NCBI RefSeq assembly: GCF_011516645.4 | Contig: NZ_CP088285.1 | Coordinates: forward strand, 9,628,501 to 9,692,500 | Direction: 5' to 3' | Length of the DNA stretch: 64,000 bases | Source of the DNA: Bradyrhizobium septentrionale | Lineage (GTDB): Bacteria; Pseudomonadota; Alphaproteobacteria; Rhizobiales; Xanthobacteraceae | Shown: positions 57,196 through 64,000 of the stretch, piece after piece | Layout of the letters: each line of letters opens with the position of its first letter | Numbering within the stretch: the stretch's first letter is position 1 | Notes under the pieces: model-generated | What the model was told of the DNA's origin: nothing | Databases searched by the model: none | The model's input: the letters and a program-made list of their open reading frames with translations, nothing else | Position numbers and translations under genes: made by a program

Positions 57196-57698
57196 GGCTC
57201 CGAGGACGTCTCCGGCTTTTCCAAGCTGGCCTGGTGGCAGGATGCGCTCAAATCGCACTAATCCTTGTGACGACCCCGTCGGTGAGCCTCTTTGCTCAAT
57301 ATCGGGATGACAGTACTATCGCGTCTGGCCGCGAGCCTGCGCTCTCAGTGATCTCGTTACTGCCATTGATCTACGTTGTATTGGCCACAGGAATAGCGCT
57401 GACAAAGCACCGCTATGTCACATTGACGAGCGCGCGAATCCGCCATGTATCGCGTCTGATGTCACCTTCCGAGCCTGATAGCGTGAGTGGAACGCTCGCC
57501 ATCTGTTTCTCTTTTGCGTCCATCGGATGCGCGTCGTTTGCTCTGCAGCCGCCTCCCGACATCCTAGTAGCTCTGGACTGGCATCTCGGGCCCCACGCGG
57601 CAGCGCCCTTGTTGTGGTCGGGATTGATAAGTGTCTGTGTAGCCGGTTTCGGAGCAAACGCGCATGCCGCGGTCGATGCGTATCCCTTTGACAGTTAA
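57192..57698 (+). CDS. Putative membrane protein coupled to hyfI
   Basis: A 168-residue frame if it starts at TTG 57192, which overlaps the hyfI stop (TTGA). The start gives a basic stretch (MRLRGRLRLFQ) followed by four hydrophobic segments (LVAGCAQIALILVTT, ISLLPLIYVVLATGIAL, LAICFSFASIGCASFAL, LLWSGLISVCVAGFGA), as expected for membrane insertion. GTG 57234 is another start. No family is recognised. It could be an accessory subunit of the Hyf-like complex. Confidence 0.45.
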   Translation: MRLRGRLRLFQAGLVAGCAQIALILVTTPSVSLFAQYRDDSTIASGREPALSVISLLPLIYVVLATGIALTKHRYVTLTSARIRHVSRLMSPSEPDSVSGTLAICFSFASIGCASFALQPPPDILVALDWHLGPHAAAPLLWSGLISVCVAGFGANAHAAVDAYPFDS

Positions 57699-57973
57699 TT
57701 GGCGGTGACGAAGTCTTCGGTTTGGCTACACGCTATCTTCGGATCTCTCTTTCAACGCCCGCGTTCCTTTTCGCTCTCGAAACAACGGGATGCGCTCTAA
57801 ACGTCAATAAGAACGCCGCTCCCATCGCTGAACTCTGACCTGCATAGTTGGTGATCCCGGAGGCGCGACTCGACTCAACTCTAATCATTAGCTATACAGA
57901 TGTGGAAGTTCTTTACTGATGTGTAGAACATCATAATTGACGAGCACCTGCTTTGAAGATCCTCGGCAGATAC

Positions 57974-58708
57974 ATGGGCAAGCTGGGCGAGATCGAAATC
58001 TTGGAAAGCGAACGGACCGGCGACCGCCTGTATCGCGAAGGCGAGCTTTTCCAGAGTGAAAGCTCGGCGTCCGGTGAAAGCCGCCTTCCATACGTGAAGA
58101 TGATGGAAGCGTTTCTAAGCAATGCGAAAGGTGTCCTCCTTCTAGGATGTGGCGGAGGCAATCTCGCGACGATGCTGGCACGTCAGGGCAAGAGCGTGAC
58201 CATCGTCGACCACGACCCAGTCAGCTTTGACCTCGCTAGGCGCTTTTTCGGCTTGCCAGGGTATATTCCCTGCGTCTGCGCAGATTTTAAAGAATATCTC
58301 TTGGCCGAGACGCGTAGTTTCGACGGCATTGCGGTTGACGTCGGCGGGCCCGGATTTTGTTTCGAAGAACAATTCAATCCAGCAACCTGTCATTCGATCA
58401 CGGCGCTGCTCAAACCTAGCGGACGTGCGATCCTGAACATGCTTGTCGCGACCGATTTCGATGTGGCGCCCGACTTGATCGGCGGCGATCTGTCCGAAGG
58501 TCACATGACTTCATGGATTTTCGATCAACCCGGGTGTCTCAACCGAAATGTCCTCATCGCCTGCCCGCCTAGGCGGCGTCAGGCCGCTAATCGGCGCTAC
58601 ATGGCGACGTTGTCCCGTACCGTCGGCGGTAGTTTGGCGTTGCGGCGCCCACGTCGACCTTCGTGCGACAGTAGACCTGTCGTTGTTGGCATAGCATGCA
58701 CGTCCTAA
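57974..58708 (+). CDS. Methyltransferase-fold protein (spermidine synthase-like)
   Basis: A 244-residue protein from ATG 57974; TTG 57953 would add 7 residues. The nucleotide-binding motif I is GVLLLGCGGGNLATMLAR, followed by VTIVDHDPVSFDLARRFFGL, a Rossmann fold as in S-adenosylmethionine methyltransferases and spermidine synthases. The acidic FDGIAVDVGGPG fits motif II. The last 45 residues are basic and unlike the family, so the 3' end may have changed. Its substrate is unknown; it lies between the Hyf-like operon and pckA. Confidence 0.7.
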   Translation: MGKLGEIEILESERTGDRLYREGELFQSESSASGESRLPYVKMMEAFLSNAKGVLLLGCGGGNLATMLARQGKSVTIVDHDPVSFDLARRFFGLPGYIPCVCADFKEYLLAETRSFDGIAVDVGGPGFCFEEQFNPATCHSITALLKPSGRAILNMLVATDFDVAPDLIGGDLSEGHMTSWIFDQPGCLNRNVLIACPPRRRQAANRRYMATLSRTVGGSLALRRPRRPSCDSRPVVVGIACTS

Positions 58709-58729
58709 TCCGCGCCAGGGAGAAACGAG

Positions 58730-60328
58730 ATGCTGGAACAAGGCACACGCAACCCGGAATTCGGGGCAGACAAATTCGGGTTCAAAGATCTCAAAGGGCT
58801 GAACTGGAACTTCCTCGAGCCCGAACTCTACGAATGCGCCCTCAAGGACGGTGAAGCGCAGGTAACGTCCGGCGGCGCGCTGTGCGCCGAAACCGGCGCA
58901 CACACCGGCCGCAGCCCAAAAGACAAGTATATTGTTTGCGACGACCAGACGGAGCAGACCATCTGGTGGGAAAACAACGGCAAGATGACCCCTGCGCAAT
59001 TTGCGCGACTGTACCAGGACTTCATTGCGCACTCCGCAGGCAAGACCTTGTATGCCCAGGATCTACGCGCCGGTGCCGATCCGGCATTCGGAATGCGTAC
59101 GCGCGTTTTCACGGAGCTTGCCTGGCACTCGCTTTTCATCCGCACTCTGTTGATCAGGCCCAATCGGAGCGAACTCACGACGTTCATTCCGGAGCTCACG
59201 ATCTATTCCTGCCCAAGCTTCAAGGCGAATCCCAAGCGCCATGGCGTGCGCAGCGATACGGTAATCGCGATCGATTTGTCGCGAAAGATCGTCTTGATAG
59301 GGGGAAGTTCGTACGCCGGCGAGATCAAGAAGGCAGTATTTACGACGTTGAATTATCTTCTTCCCGCTCAGAGCGTCATGCCGATGCATTGTTCCGCAAA
59401 TGTCGGCCCGCAGGACGATGCGGCCATCTTCTTCGGTTTGTCTGGAACCGGCAAAACAACCCTGTCCGCAGATCCGGGACGTACGCTGATTGGTGACGAC
59501 GAGCACGGTTGGGGCTCCAAGGGCATCTTCAACTTCGAGGGCGGCTGTTATGCAAAAGCCATCAAACTGAGTGCTGAAGCCGAGCCGGCCATATATGCGA
59601 CCACTCAGCGCTTCGGAACGGTCCTTGAGAACGTTGCCTTTGATCCGATCACGCGCGTCTGCGATTTCGACGATGGCTCGAAGACGGAAAATACACGTGC
59701 TGCGTATCCGATGCACTTCATCCCCAACGCTTCGAAGACGGGACGCGCCGGGCACCCGAAGAACCTCGTCATGCTTACCGCGGATGCGTTCGGCGTAATG
59801 CCTCCCATTGCCAAGCTGACAGCTGCGGAAGCCATGTTTCATTTCCTGTCGGGGTACACCGCGAAAGTCGCAGGAACGGAAAAGGGTGTGGTTCAGCCGG
59901 AGGCGACCTTTTCGACGTGCTTTGGTGCCCCGTTCATGCCTCGACAACCCTCGGTCTATGGCGATCTGCTGCGTTCGCTTATTGCGGAGCACAACGTAAA
60001 CTGCTGGCTGGTGAACACTGGTTGGACTGGGGGAGGATACGGAGTCGGACAACGGATGCCCATTAAAGTGACCCGCACTTTGCTGACGGCTGCACTCGAC
60101 GGCACGCTCAACGACGGCGAATTCTACACCGACAAGAATTTTGGTTTTCAGGTACCAGCATCGGTCAAGGGCATCGACAGCCGTATCTTGGAGCCCCGGG
60201 AGACATGGGACGACAAGGAGGCGTACGACTCCGCCGCGACTAAGCTTGTGCAGATGTTCCAAGACAATTTTGCGAAGTTCAAAAACGTCGTTCAAGCGGA
60301 CGTCATGGCGGTCGCGATGTCGGCGTAG
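58730..60328 (+). CDS. pckA: Phosphoenolpyruvate carboxykinase (ATP)
   Basis: A 532-residue enzyme converting oxaloacetate and ATP to phosphoenolpyruvate and CO2, the entry to gluconeogenesis from C4 acids. The P-loop is [20 protein letters not shown], followed by the metal site [17 protein letters not shown] and [20 protein letters not shown] are family signatures. Length is normal, and the ribosome site GGGAGAAACGAG precedes ATG 58730. With the broken sdhA it gives the island a C4-dicarboxylate theme. It may be an extra copy. Confidence 0.95.
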   Translation: MLEQGTRNPEFGADKFGFKDLKGLNWNFLEPELYECALKDGEAQVTSGGALCAETGAHTGRSPKDKYIVCDDQTEQTIWWENNGKMTPAQFARLYQDFIAHSAGKTLYAQDLRAGADPAFGMRTRVFTELAWHSLFIRTLLIRPNRSELTTFIPELTIYSCPSFKANPKRHGVRSDTVIAIDLSRKIVLIGGSSYAGEIKKAVFTTLNYLLPAQSVMPMHCSANVGPQDDAAIFFGLSGTGKTTLSADPGRTLIGDDEHGWGSKGIFNFEGGCYAKAIKLSAEAEPAIYATTQRFGTVLENVAFDPITRVCDFDDGSKTENTRAAYPMHFIPNASKTGRAGHPKNLVMLTADAFGVMPPIAKLTAAEAMFHFLSGYTAKVAGTEKGVVQPEATFSTCFGAPFMPRQPSVYGDLLRSLIAEHNVNCWLVNTGWTGGGYGVGQRMPIKVTRTLLTAALDGTLNDGEFYTDKNFGFQVPASVKGIDSRILEPRETWDDKEAYDSAATKLVQMFQDNFAKFKNVVQADVMAVAMSA

Positions 60329-60409
60329 GTTCTAACGGAAGGAAAATGCACCTCAGCCTATCAGCGCTCGGGTCGCTGCCCCGATCGCCCTCAAGCCGGG
60401 ATAACTGGT

Positions 60410-60892
60410 ATGTCCGCAAGCGGTTCACATTTGCCTACGCGCATCTGGCCGGCAATCGCTCGGGCCATGACCGGAAAGTGTCCCGCGTGCGGTCGGGGGA
60501 AGCTCTTCCGGGGTTATCTGCATCAGGTGGAAAACTGCACCTCCTGCGGCGAGCACTACGGCAAAACTCACGCTGACGACGGGCCGGCATGGCTGACAAT
60601 CCTCGTCGTCGGTCATTTGGTTGTGCCGTCGGCGTTATATGCCGAGACCACCTTTCGCTGGCCTCTTTGGGTGAGCATAACAGTCTGGCCGCTGGCTGCG
60701 GCGGCGCTGACGTTGACGATCCTGCCGCGTGCGAAGGCCGTCTTCATCGCGGCAATCTGGGCGATGAAAGCTCTGGGGTTTCCAATGAACCGACCGGAAG
60801 ATAGAATTTGTCGCGTCTTCGTTCGGGGAGCGAGGTATCGAGAAGCGTATTCACTCTTCTGCATTGCTCGTCACATCGCGCTCAAGTCTTGA
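60410..60892 (+). CDS. DUF983 family zinc-ribbon membrane protein
   Basis: A 160-residue protein. The N-terminal ribbon has two CxxC pairs: GKCPACGRGKLF and ENCTSCGEHYGK. Then comes ADDGPAWLTILVVGHLVVPS, the DUF983 pattern, with two membrane helices. The family function is not established; members often lie near cytochrome oxidase or redox genes. An in-frame ATG at 60467 (MTGKCPACG) is an alternative start. Confidence 0.8.
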   Translation: MSASGSHLPTRIWPAIARAMTGKCPACGRGKLFRGYLHQVENCTSCGEHYGKTHADDGPAWLTILVVGHLVVPSALYAETTFRWPLWVSITVWPLAAAALTLTILPRAKAVFIAAIWAMKALGFPMNRPEDRICRVFVRGARYREAYSLFCIARHIALKS

Positions 60893-60988
60893 CTAGGTAG
60901 TATCGTCCCGTTGCGTCGCGGTTTAAGCGGGCAAACGTGAGGTCTGCCCGACATGACCAAAGGCAATGACATGAGGCGAGGAGACGTC

Positions 60989-61372
60989 ATGAAGTCTTTT
61001 CCGCTTCAGGCTACAGTCAGCCTTCTATTTTTCTGCCTCGAATTCATACTGGCCATCGAAGCTCGATCCGCGTCCCTGTTTGCTGACAGCATCGCCTTCT
61101 TAGAAGGAACCTTTGTGAGCGTTCTCATGACGTCTGGCCGCGGCTGGAGCATGCCTGGCCGGGAGGCATTTGCCGGATTCGCCAGAACGATCGTTCTCAT
61201 CCCGACCTGCTTTCTGTTTTGGATGACCGCGGCAAACTACTACGGGACCGCGATCCCGTCCGCGGTGCCGCTCGCCGCAACCGGCGCGGTGCTCCTGCTG
61301 ACCAACATCGTCTGTCGTATCCCTCCATTGAGGGCCGCCTTGTTTGACGGACGCGAGCGCTGCAGGTCCTAG
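60989..61372 (+). pseudogene. Cation-efflux (CDF)-like protein, C-terminus cut by IS66
   Basis: A 127-residue frame from ATG 60989 (GAGGAG 5 bases upstream). LEFILAIEARSASLFADSIA with FLEGTFVSVLM resembles the first helices of cation diffusion facilitator-type transporters, including the metal-site Asp in FADS. Two or three further membrane segments follow, then the frame ends in RIPPLRAALFDGRERCRS, 22 bases before the IS66 orfA gene. Related proteins continue for another 70 or more residues. The IS probably removed the 3' part. Confidence 0.5.
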
Positions 61373-61394
61373 GGGTAATCCTAGGAGAAGCGCT

Positions 61395-61796
61395 ATGACG
61401 ATTTCGCGGGCAGAGGTGATCACATCGGTCGAGCGGCGGCGTCGGTGGTCACAGGATGAGAAGGAACGGCTAGTTGCAGCATCGTTCGAGCCCGGAGCCA
61501 CTGTTTCCGAGGTGGCTCGCATGGCCGGCCTTCATGTGAGCCAGCTGTTCAGGTGGCGCAAAGAGCTTTGCAAGCACGGTGAAACGAGTGTAGCGCCGTT
61601 GGTGCTGGTCGAGATTGGGCCGTCTGTGCCGCCGCGGGATGTGGCCGAAGCGCCATTGACGACGGCGCCGGCGCGTCGACGGAGGAGCCAGGGCATCATC
61701 GAGATTGATCTCGGTAGCGGACACCGCATCCGGGTCGACGGTGACGTTGATGGAGACGCGCTGCGGCGAGTTCTCGATGCCCTGGTGCGCCGATGA
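61395..61796 (+). CDS. tnpA: IS66 accessory protein TnpA (OrfA)
   Basis: A 133-residue DNA-binding protein from ATG 61395 (AGGAGAAG upstream). The helix-turn-helix is [20 protein letters not shown] then [21 protein letters not shown], typical of IS66 OrfA and IS3-like OrfA proteins. The C-terminus [20 protein letters not shown] and [10 protein letters not shown] is specific to IS66. Its stop overlaps the orfB start. Confidence 0.9.
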   Translation: MTISRAEVITSVERRRRWSQDEKERLVAASFEPGATVSEVARMAGLHVSQLFRWRKELCKHGETSVAPLVLVEIGPSVPPRDVAEAPLTTAPARRRRSQGIIEIDLGSGHRIRVDGDVDGDALRRVLDALVRR

Positions 61797-62140
61797 TCCC
61801 GGTTCCGACAGGCGCGCGAGTGTGGCTCGCGACAGGCTACACGGATATGCGCAGAGGCTTTCCGTCGTTGGCACTCCAAGTGCAGGAGGTGTTGCGCAAA
61901 GACCCGCTCAGCGGTCATCTGTTCGTCTTCCGCGGTCGCCGCAGCGATCTTGTGAAGATGATCTGGCACGATGGCCAGGGAGCATGCTTGTTTACCAAAA
62001 GACTCGAGAGAGGAAGGTTCATCTGGCCATCGGTTGCCGGTGAATCGGTAACGATCTCTCCGGCGCAATTGAGCTATCTGTTGTCCGGGATCGATTGGCG
62101 CAACCCTCAAGAAACCCAGCGTCCGACGCGGGTCGGTTAG
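61793..62140 (+). CDS. tnpB: IS66 accessory protein TnpB (OrfB)
   Basis: A 115-residue protein. [20 protein letters not shown] and [20 protein letters not shown] with [17 protein letters not shown] are the IS66 Orf2 signatures. It is needed for transposition, but its exact role is unclear. It starts within the last codons of orfA (ATGA). Confidence 0.93.
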   Translation: MIPVPTGARVWLATGYTDMRRGFPSLALQVQEVLRKDPLSGHLFVFRGRRSDLVKMIWHDGQGACLFTKRLERGRFIWPSVAGESVTISPAQLSYLLSGIDWRNPQETQRPTRVG

Positions 62141-62187
62141 TCGTTTTGCAGGTTTGAATCTGCTGCTTGATCTGATTCAATGGCTTC

Positions 62188-63840
62188 GTGATATCAAAGC
62201 CGGACGATCTTCCATCGGACCTTGTCAGTGCCCTGGCGGCGCTGCAGGCCGAGCGTGAGGCGCGGCTGCGAGCTGAGGCGATGGCTGCCAGCGCGCAGGC
62301 GGAGCTGTCGAACAACGAGGCGCTGGTCGCGCATCTCGAGCTGCGGATCGAGAAGCTCAAACGCGAACTGTACGGGCAGCGCTCCGAGCGCACGGCGCGG
62401 CTGCTCGAGCAGTTGGAACTGGAGCTCGAAGACCTCGTCGCCACGGCGAGCGAGGATGAGCTTGCGGCGCAGGCCGCAGCGGCGAAGACGCAGAACGTCC
62501 GCCCCTTCACGCGCAAGCGGCCGGTGCGCAAGCCTTGGCCGGACGACATCGAACACGAGCGCGTCGTCATTGACGCTCCGACGAGCTGCGCCTGCTGCGG
62601 CGGATCGCGGCTGGCGAAGGTCGGCGAGGATGTGACCAAGACGCTGGAGGAGATCCCGCGTCGCTTCAAGGTCATCGAGACAGTGCGCGAGAAGTTCACC
62701 TGCCGCGATTGCGAGAAGATCAGCCAGCCGCCTGCGCCGTTCCATGCCACGCCGCGCGGCTTCATCGGCCCACAATTGCTGGCGACGATCCTGTTCGACA
62801 AGTTCGGCATGCATATCCCGCTCAACCGCCAGAGTGCGCGCTTTAAGGCCGAGAGGATCGATTTGCCGCTGTCGACGCTGGCCGACCAGGTCGGCCACGG
62901 GACCTTCGCCGTCATGCCACTCTTCCACTTGATCGAACGCCATGTGCTCGCTGCTGAGCGCCTTCATGGCGATGACACCACCATCCGTATCCTGGCGAAG
63001 GGCAAGTGCACGACCGGGCGGATCTGGACTTATGTGCGGGATGACCGGCCCTTTGCCGGGCCTGCGCCGCCGGCGGCGGTCTATTACGCCTCGAGCGACC
63101 GACGAGGCGAGCATCCGCAGAAGCATCTGGCCGCCTTCGCCGGCATCCTGCAAGCCGATTGCTACAACGGCTTCGAGCCGCTGTTCGACCCGCAGAAGAA
63201 GGTGCTGCCGATTACGCCGGCGTTTTGCTTCGCCCATGCGCGGCGGGGCTTCTTCGAGCTGGCTGACATCGAGAAGAATGCCCGGGAAGGCAAGAGAGGT
63301 AAACCGGTCTCTCCGATCGCGCTGGAGGCGGTCAGGCGCCTGGATGTGTTGTTCGAGATCGAGCGCGCCATTAACGGCTGCGGCGCCGAAGAGCGGCGCG
63401 CCGTGCGCCAGGAAAAGAGCAAGCCGCTCCTCGGGGACATGCACGCCTGGTTGCTGCGTGAGCGCGAAACCCTCTCTCGCTCCTCCGAGGTCCTGAAGCC
63501 TATGAATTACATGCTCAGGCGCTGGGACGACTTCGCCCGCTTCCTCGACGATGGCAGGATCTGCTTGACCAACAATTGTGCTGAGCGCGCATTGAGAGGC
63601 ATCGCCTTGGGAAGGCGCAACTGGACCTTCGCCGGCAGCCAGCGTGGTGCCGACCGTGCCGCCATCATGCTGACGATGATCACGACCTGTCGTCTCAACG
63701 ACGTCGATCCGAAAGCCTGGCTCGCCGACGTCCTCGCCCGTATCGCCGATCTTCCCGCATCGCGTCTGCACGAATTGCTGCCCTGGGAATGGAAGCTCCT
63801 GCGCCAAGCCGACAAGCCCGCCGATCAGCAGGCCGCCTGA
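62188..63840 (+). CDS. tnpC: IS66-family transposase TnpC
   Basis: A 550-residue DDE transposase from GTG 62188. It has an N-terminal coiled coil and leucine-zipper-like region (LELRIEKLKRELYGQRSERT), a zinc-finger-like part (CACCGGSRLAKVG, FTCRDCEKIS) and a catalytic core: Asp in LHGDDTTIRIL, Asp in ILQADCYNGFEPLF and Glu in NCAERALRGIALGRRNW. The frame is complete. Confidence 0.95.
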   Translation: MISKPDDLPSDLVSALAALQAEREARLRAEAMAASAQAELSNNEALVAHLELRIEKLKRELYGQRSERTARLLEQLELELEDLVATASEDELAAQAAAAKTQNVRPFTRKRPVRKPWPDDIEHERVVIDAPTSCACCGGSRLAKVGEDVTKTLEEIPRRFKVIETVREKFTCRDCEKISQPPAPFHATPRGFIGPQLLATILFDKFGMHIPLNRQSARFKAERIDLPLSTLADQVGHGTFAVMPLFHLIERHVLAAERLHGDDTTIRILAKGKCTTGRIWTYVRDDRPFAGPAPPAAVYYASSDRRGEHPQKHLAAFAGILQADCYNGFEPLFDPQKKVLPITPAFCFAHARRGFFELADIEKNAREGKRGKPVSPIALEAVRRLDVLFEIERAINGCGAEERRAVRQEKSKPLLGDMHAWLLRERETLSRSSEVLKPMNYMLRRWDDFARFLDDGRICLTNNCAERALRGIALGRRNWTFAGSQRGADRAAIMLTMITTCRLNDVDPKAWLADVLARIADLPASRLHELLPWEWKLLRQADKPADQQAA

Positions 63841-64000
63841 CCTTCACGCAAACGCCATCATAGAGCTCGCCGTACCCGCGCGCATGCGTCCATCACGCGG
63901 TCCTCGTCGTATGCGTACCGTCTGTCTCGTCCTGTCCAAACACGGCATGCTCGCGCATCTGGCCGGATCGCTCTCCGACATTCGCCAACATGCGATCATC
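63841..64000. other. IS66 right end and window edge
   Basis: About 160 bases after the transposase stop. They should contain the right inverted repeat of the IS66 element. A plus-strand open frame begins near 63884 and runs to the edge, but nothing in it is recognisable. Confidence 0.3.

Larger units (their letters stand above)
61395..63840 (+). mobile_element. IS66-family insertion element (core)
   Basis: Three genes in the standard IS66 order (orfA, orfB, transposase), overlapping or closely spaced and all intact. The left end must lie just before 61395 and the right end between 63841 and 64000 or beyond. I could not match terminal repeats. It forms the right border of the accessory region. 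Confidence 0.88.

Noticed and set aside
62194..63807. 537-codon open frame opposite the IS66 transposase
   Set aside because: Shadow of tnpC; no start signals or domains.

Overview
The window is high-GC DNA whose gene content and protein style fit an alphaproteobacterium of the Bradyrhizobium/Rhodopseudomonas group. This placement is inferred from gene content and was not tested by a search. It holds about 58 supportable genes, several broken genes and two insertion sequences.

Region 1 (1-11.1 kb) is a lanthanide-dependent methanol oxidation module. It has xoxF (PQQ methanol dehydrogenase with the Asp-Tyr-Asp lanthanide motif), its cytochrome c xoxG and its periplasmic partner xoxJ. It also has a four-EF-hand lanmodulin (lanM), a 26-residue pqqA missed by ordinary ORF calling, a quinoprotein-associated zinc metallohydrolase, a SoxYZ-like carrier, an ABC transporter, an outer-membrane barrel and several small secreted proteins. 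No pqqB, C, D or E is present.

Region 2 (11.1-21.2 kb, all minus strand) is a flagellar hook and filament block: an ECF sigma factor, flagellin, fliD, fliS, an anti-sigma-like membrane protein, flgD, flgE, two small helical proteins (one FlgN-like), flgK and flgL. Region 3 (21.7-26.4 kb, plus strand) follows directly. It holds a large HAD-domain protein, a glycosyltransferase-like protein and a sugar formyltransferase, and is a candidate surface or flagellin glycan modification set.

Region 4 (26.5-45.5 kb) is carbon metabolism. It has an SsuA-like binding protein, an AtoE short-chain fatty acid permease, and a 1140-residue fusion of a molybdopterin oxidoreductase to a flavin/2Fe-2S reductase. 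A divergent GntR regulator and a palindromic operator candidate lie beside the fusion. Next come a four-enzyme beta-oxidation set with a truncated IclR regulator, and an operon of a broken CoA-transferase, an alpha/beta hydrolase, acs, ppa and adk. In that operon ppa and adk dispose of the PPi and AMP that acs makes.

Region 5 (45.5-64 kb) looks like an accessory island. It has an IS1380-family transposase on the left and an IS66-family element on the right. Between them are an sdhA pseudogene with one in-frame stop, an XRE regulator translationally coupled to a six-gene Hyf-like membrane complex, a methyltransferase-like protein, pckA, a DUF983 protein and a truncated cation-efflux-like gene. 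The Hyf-like large subunit has Ser in place of the first pair of nickel-binding Cys, so the complex is probably an energy-converting-hydrogenase-related (Ehr) complex and not a hydrogenase. No tRNA, rRNA or CRISPR array was recognised.
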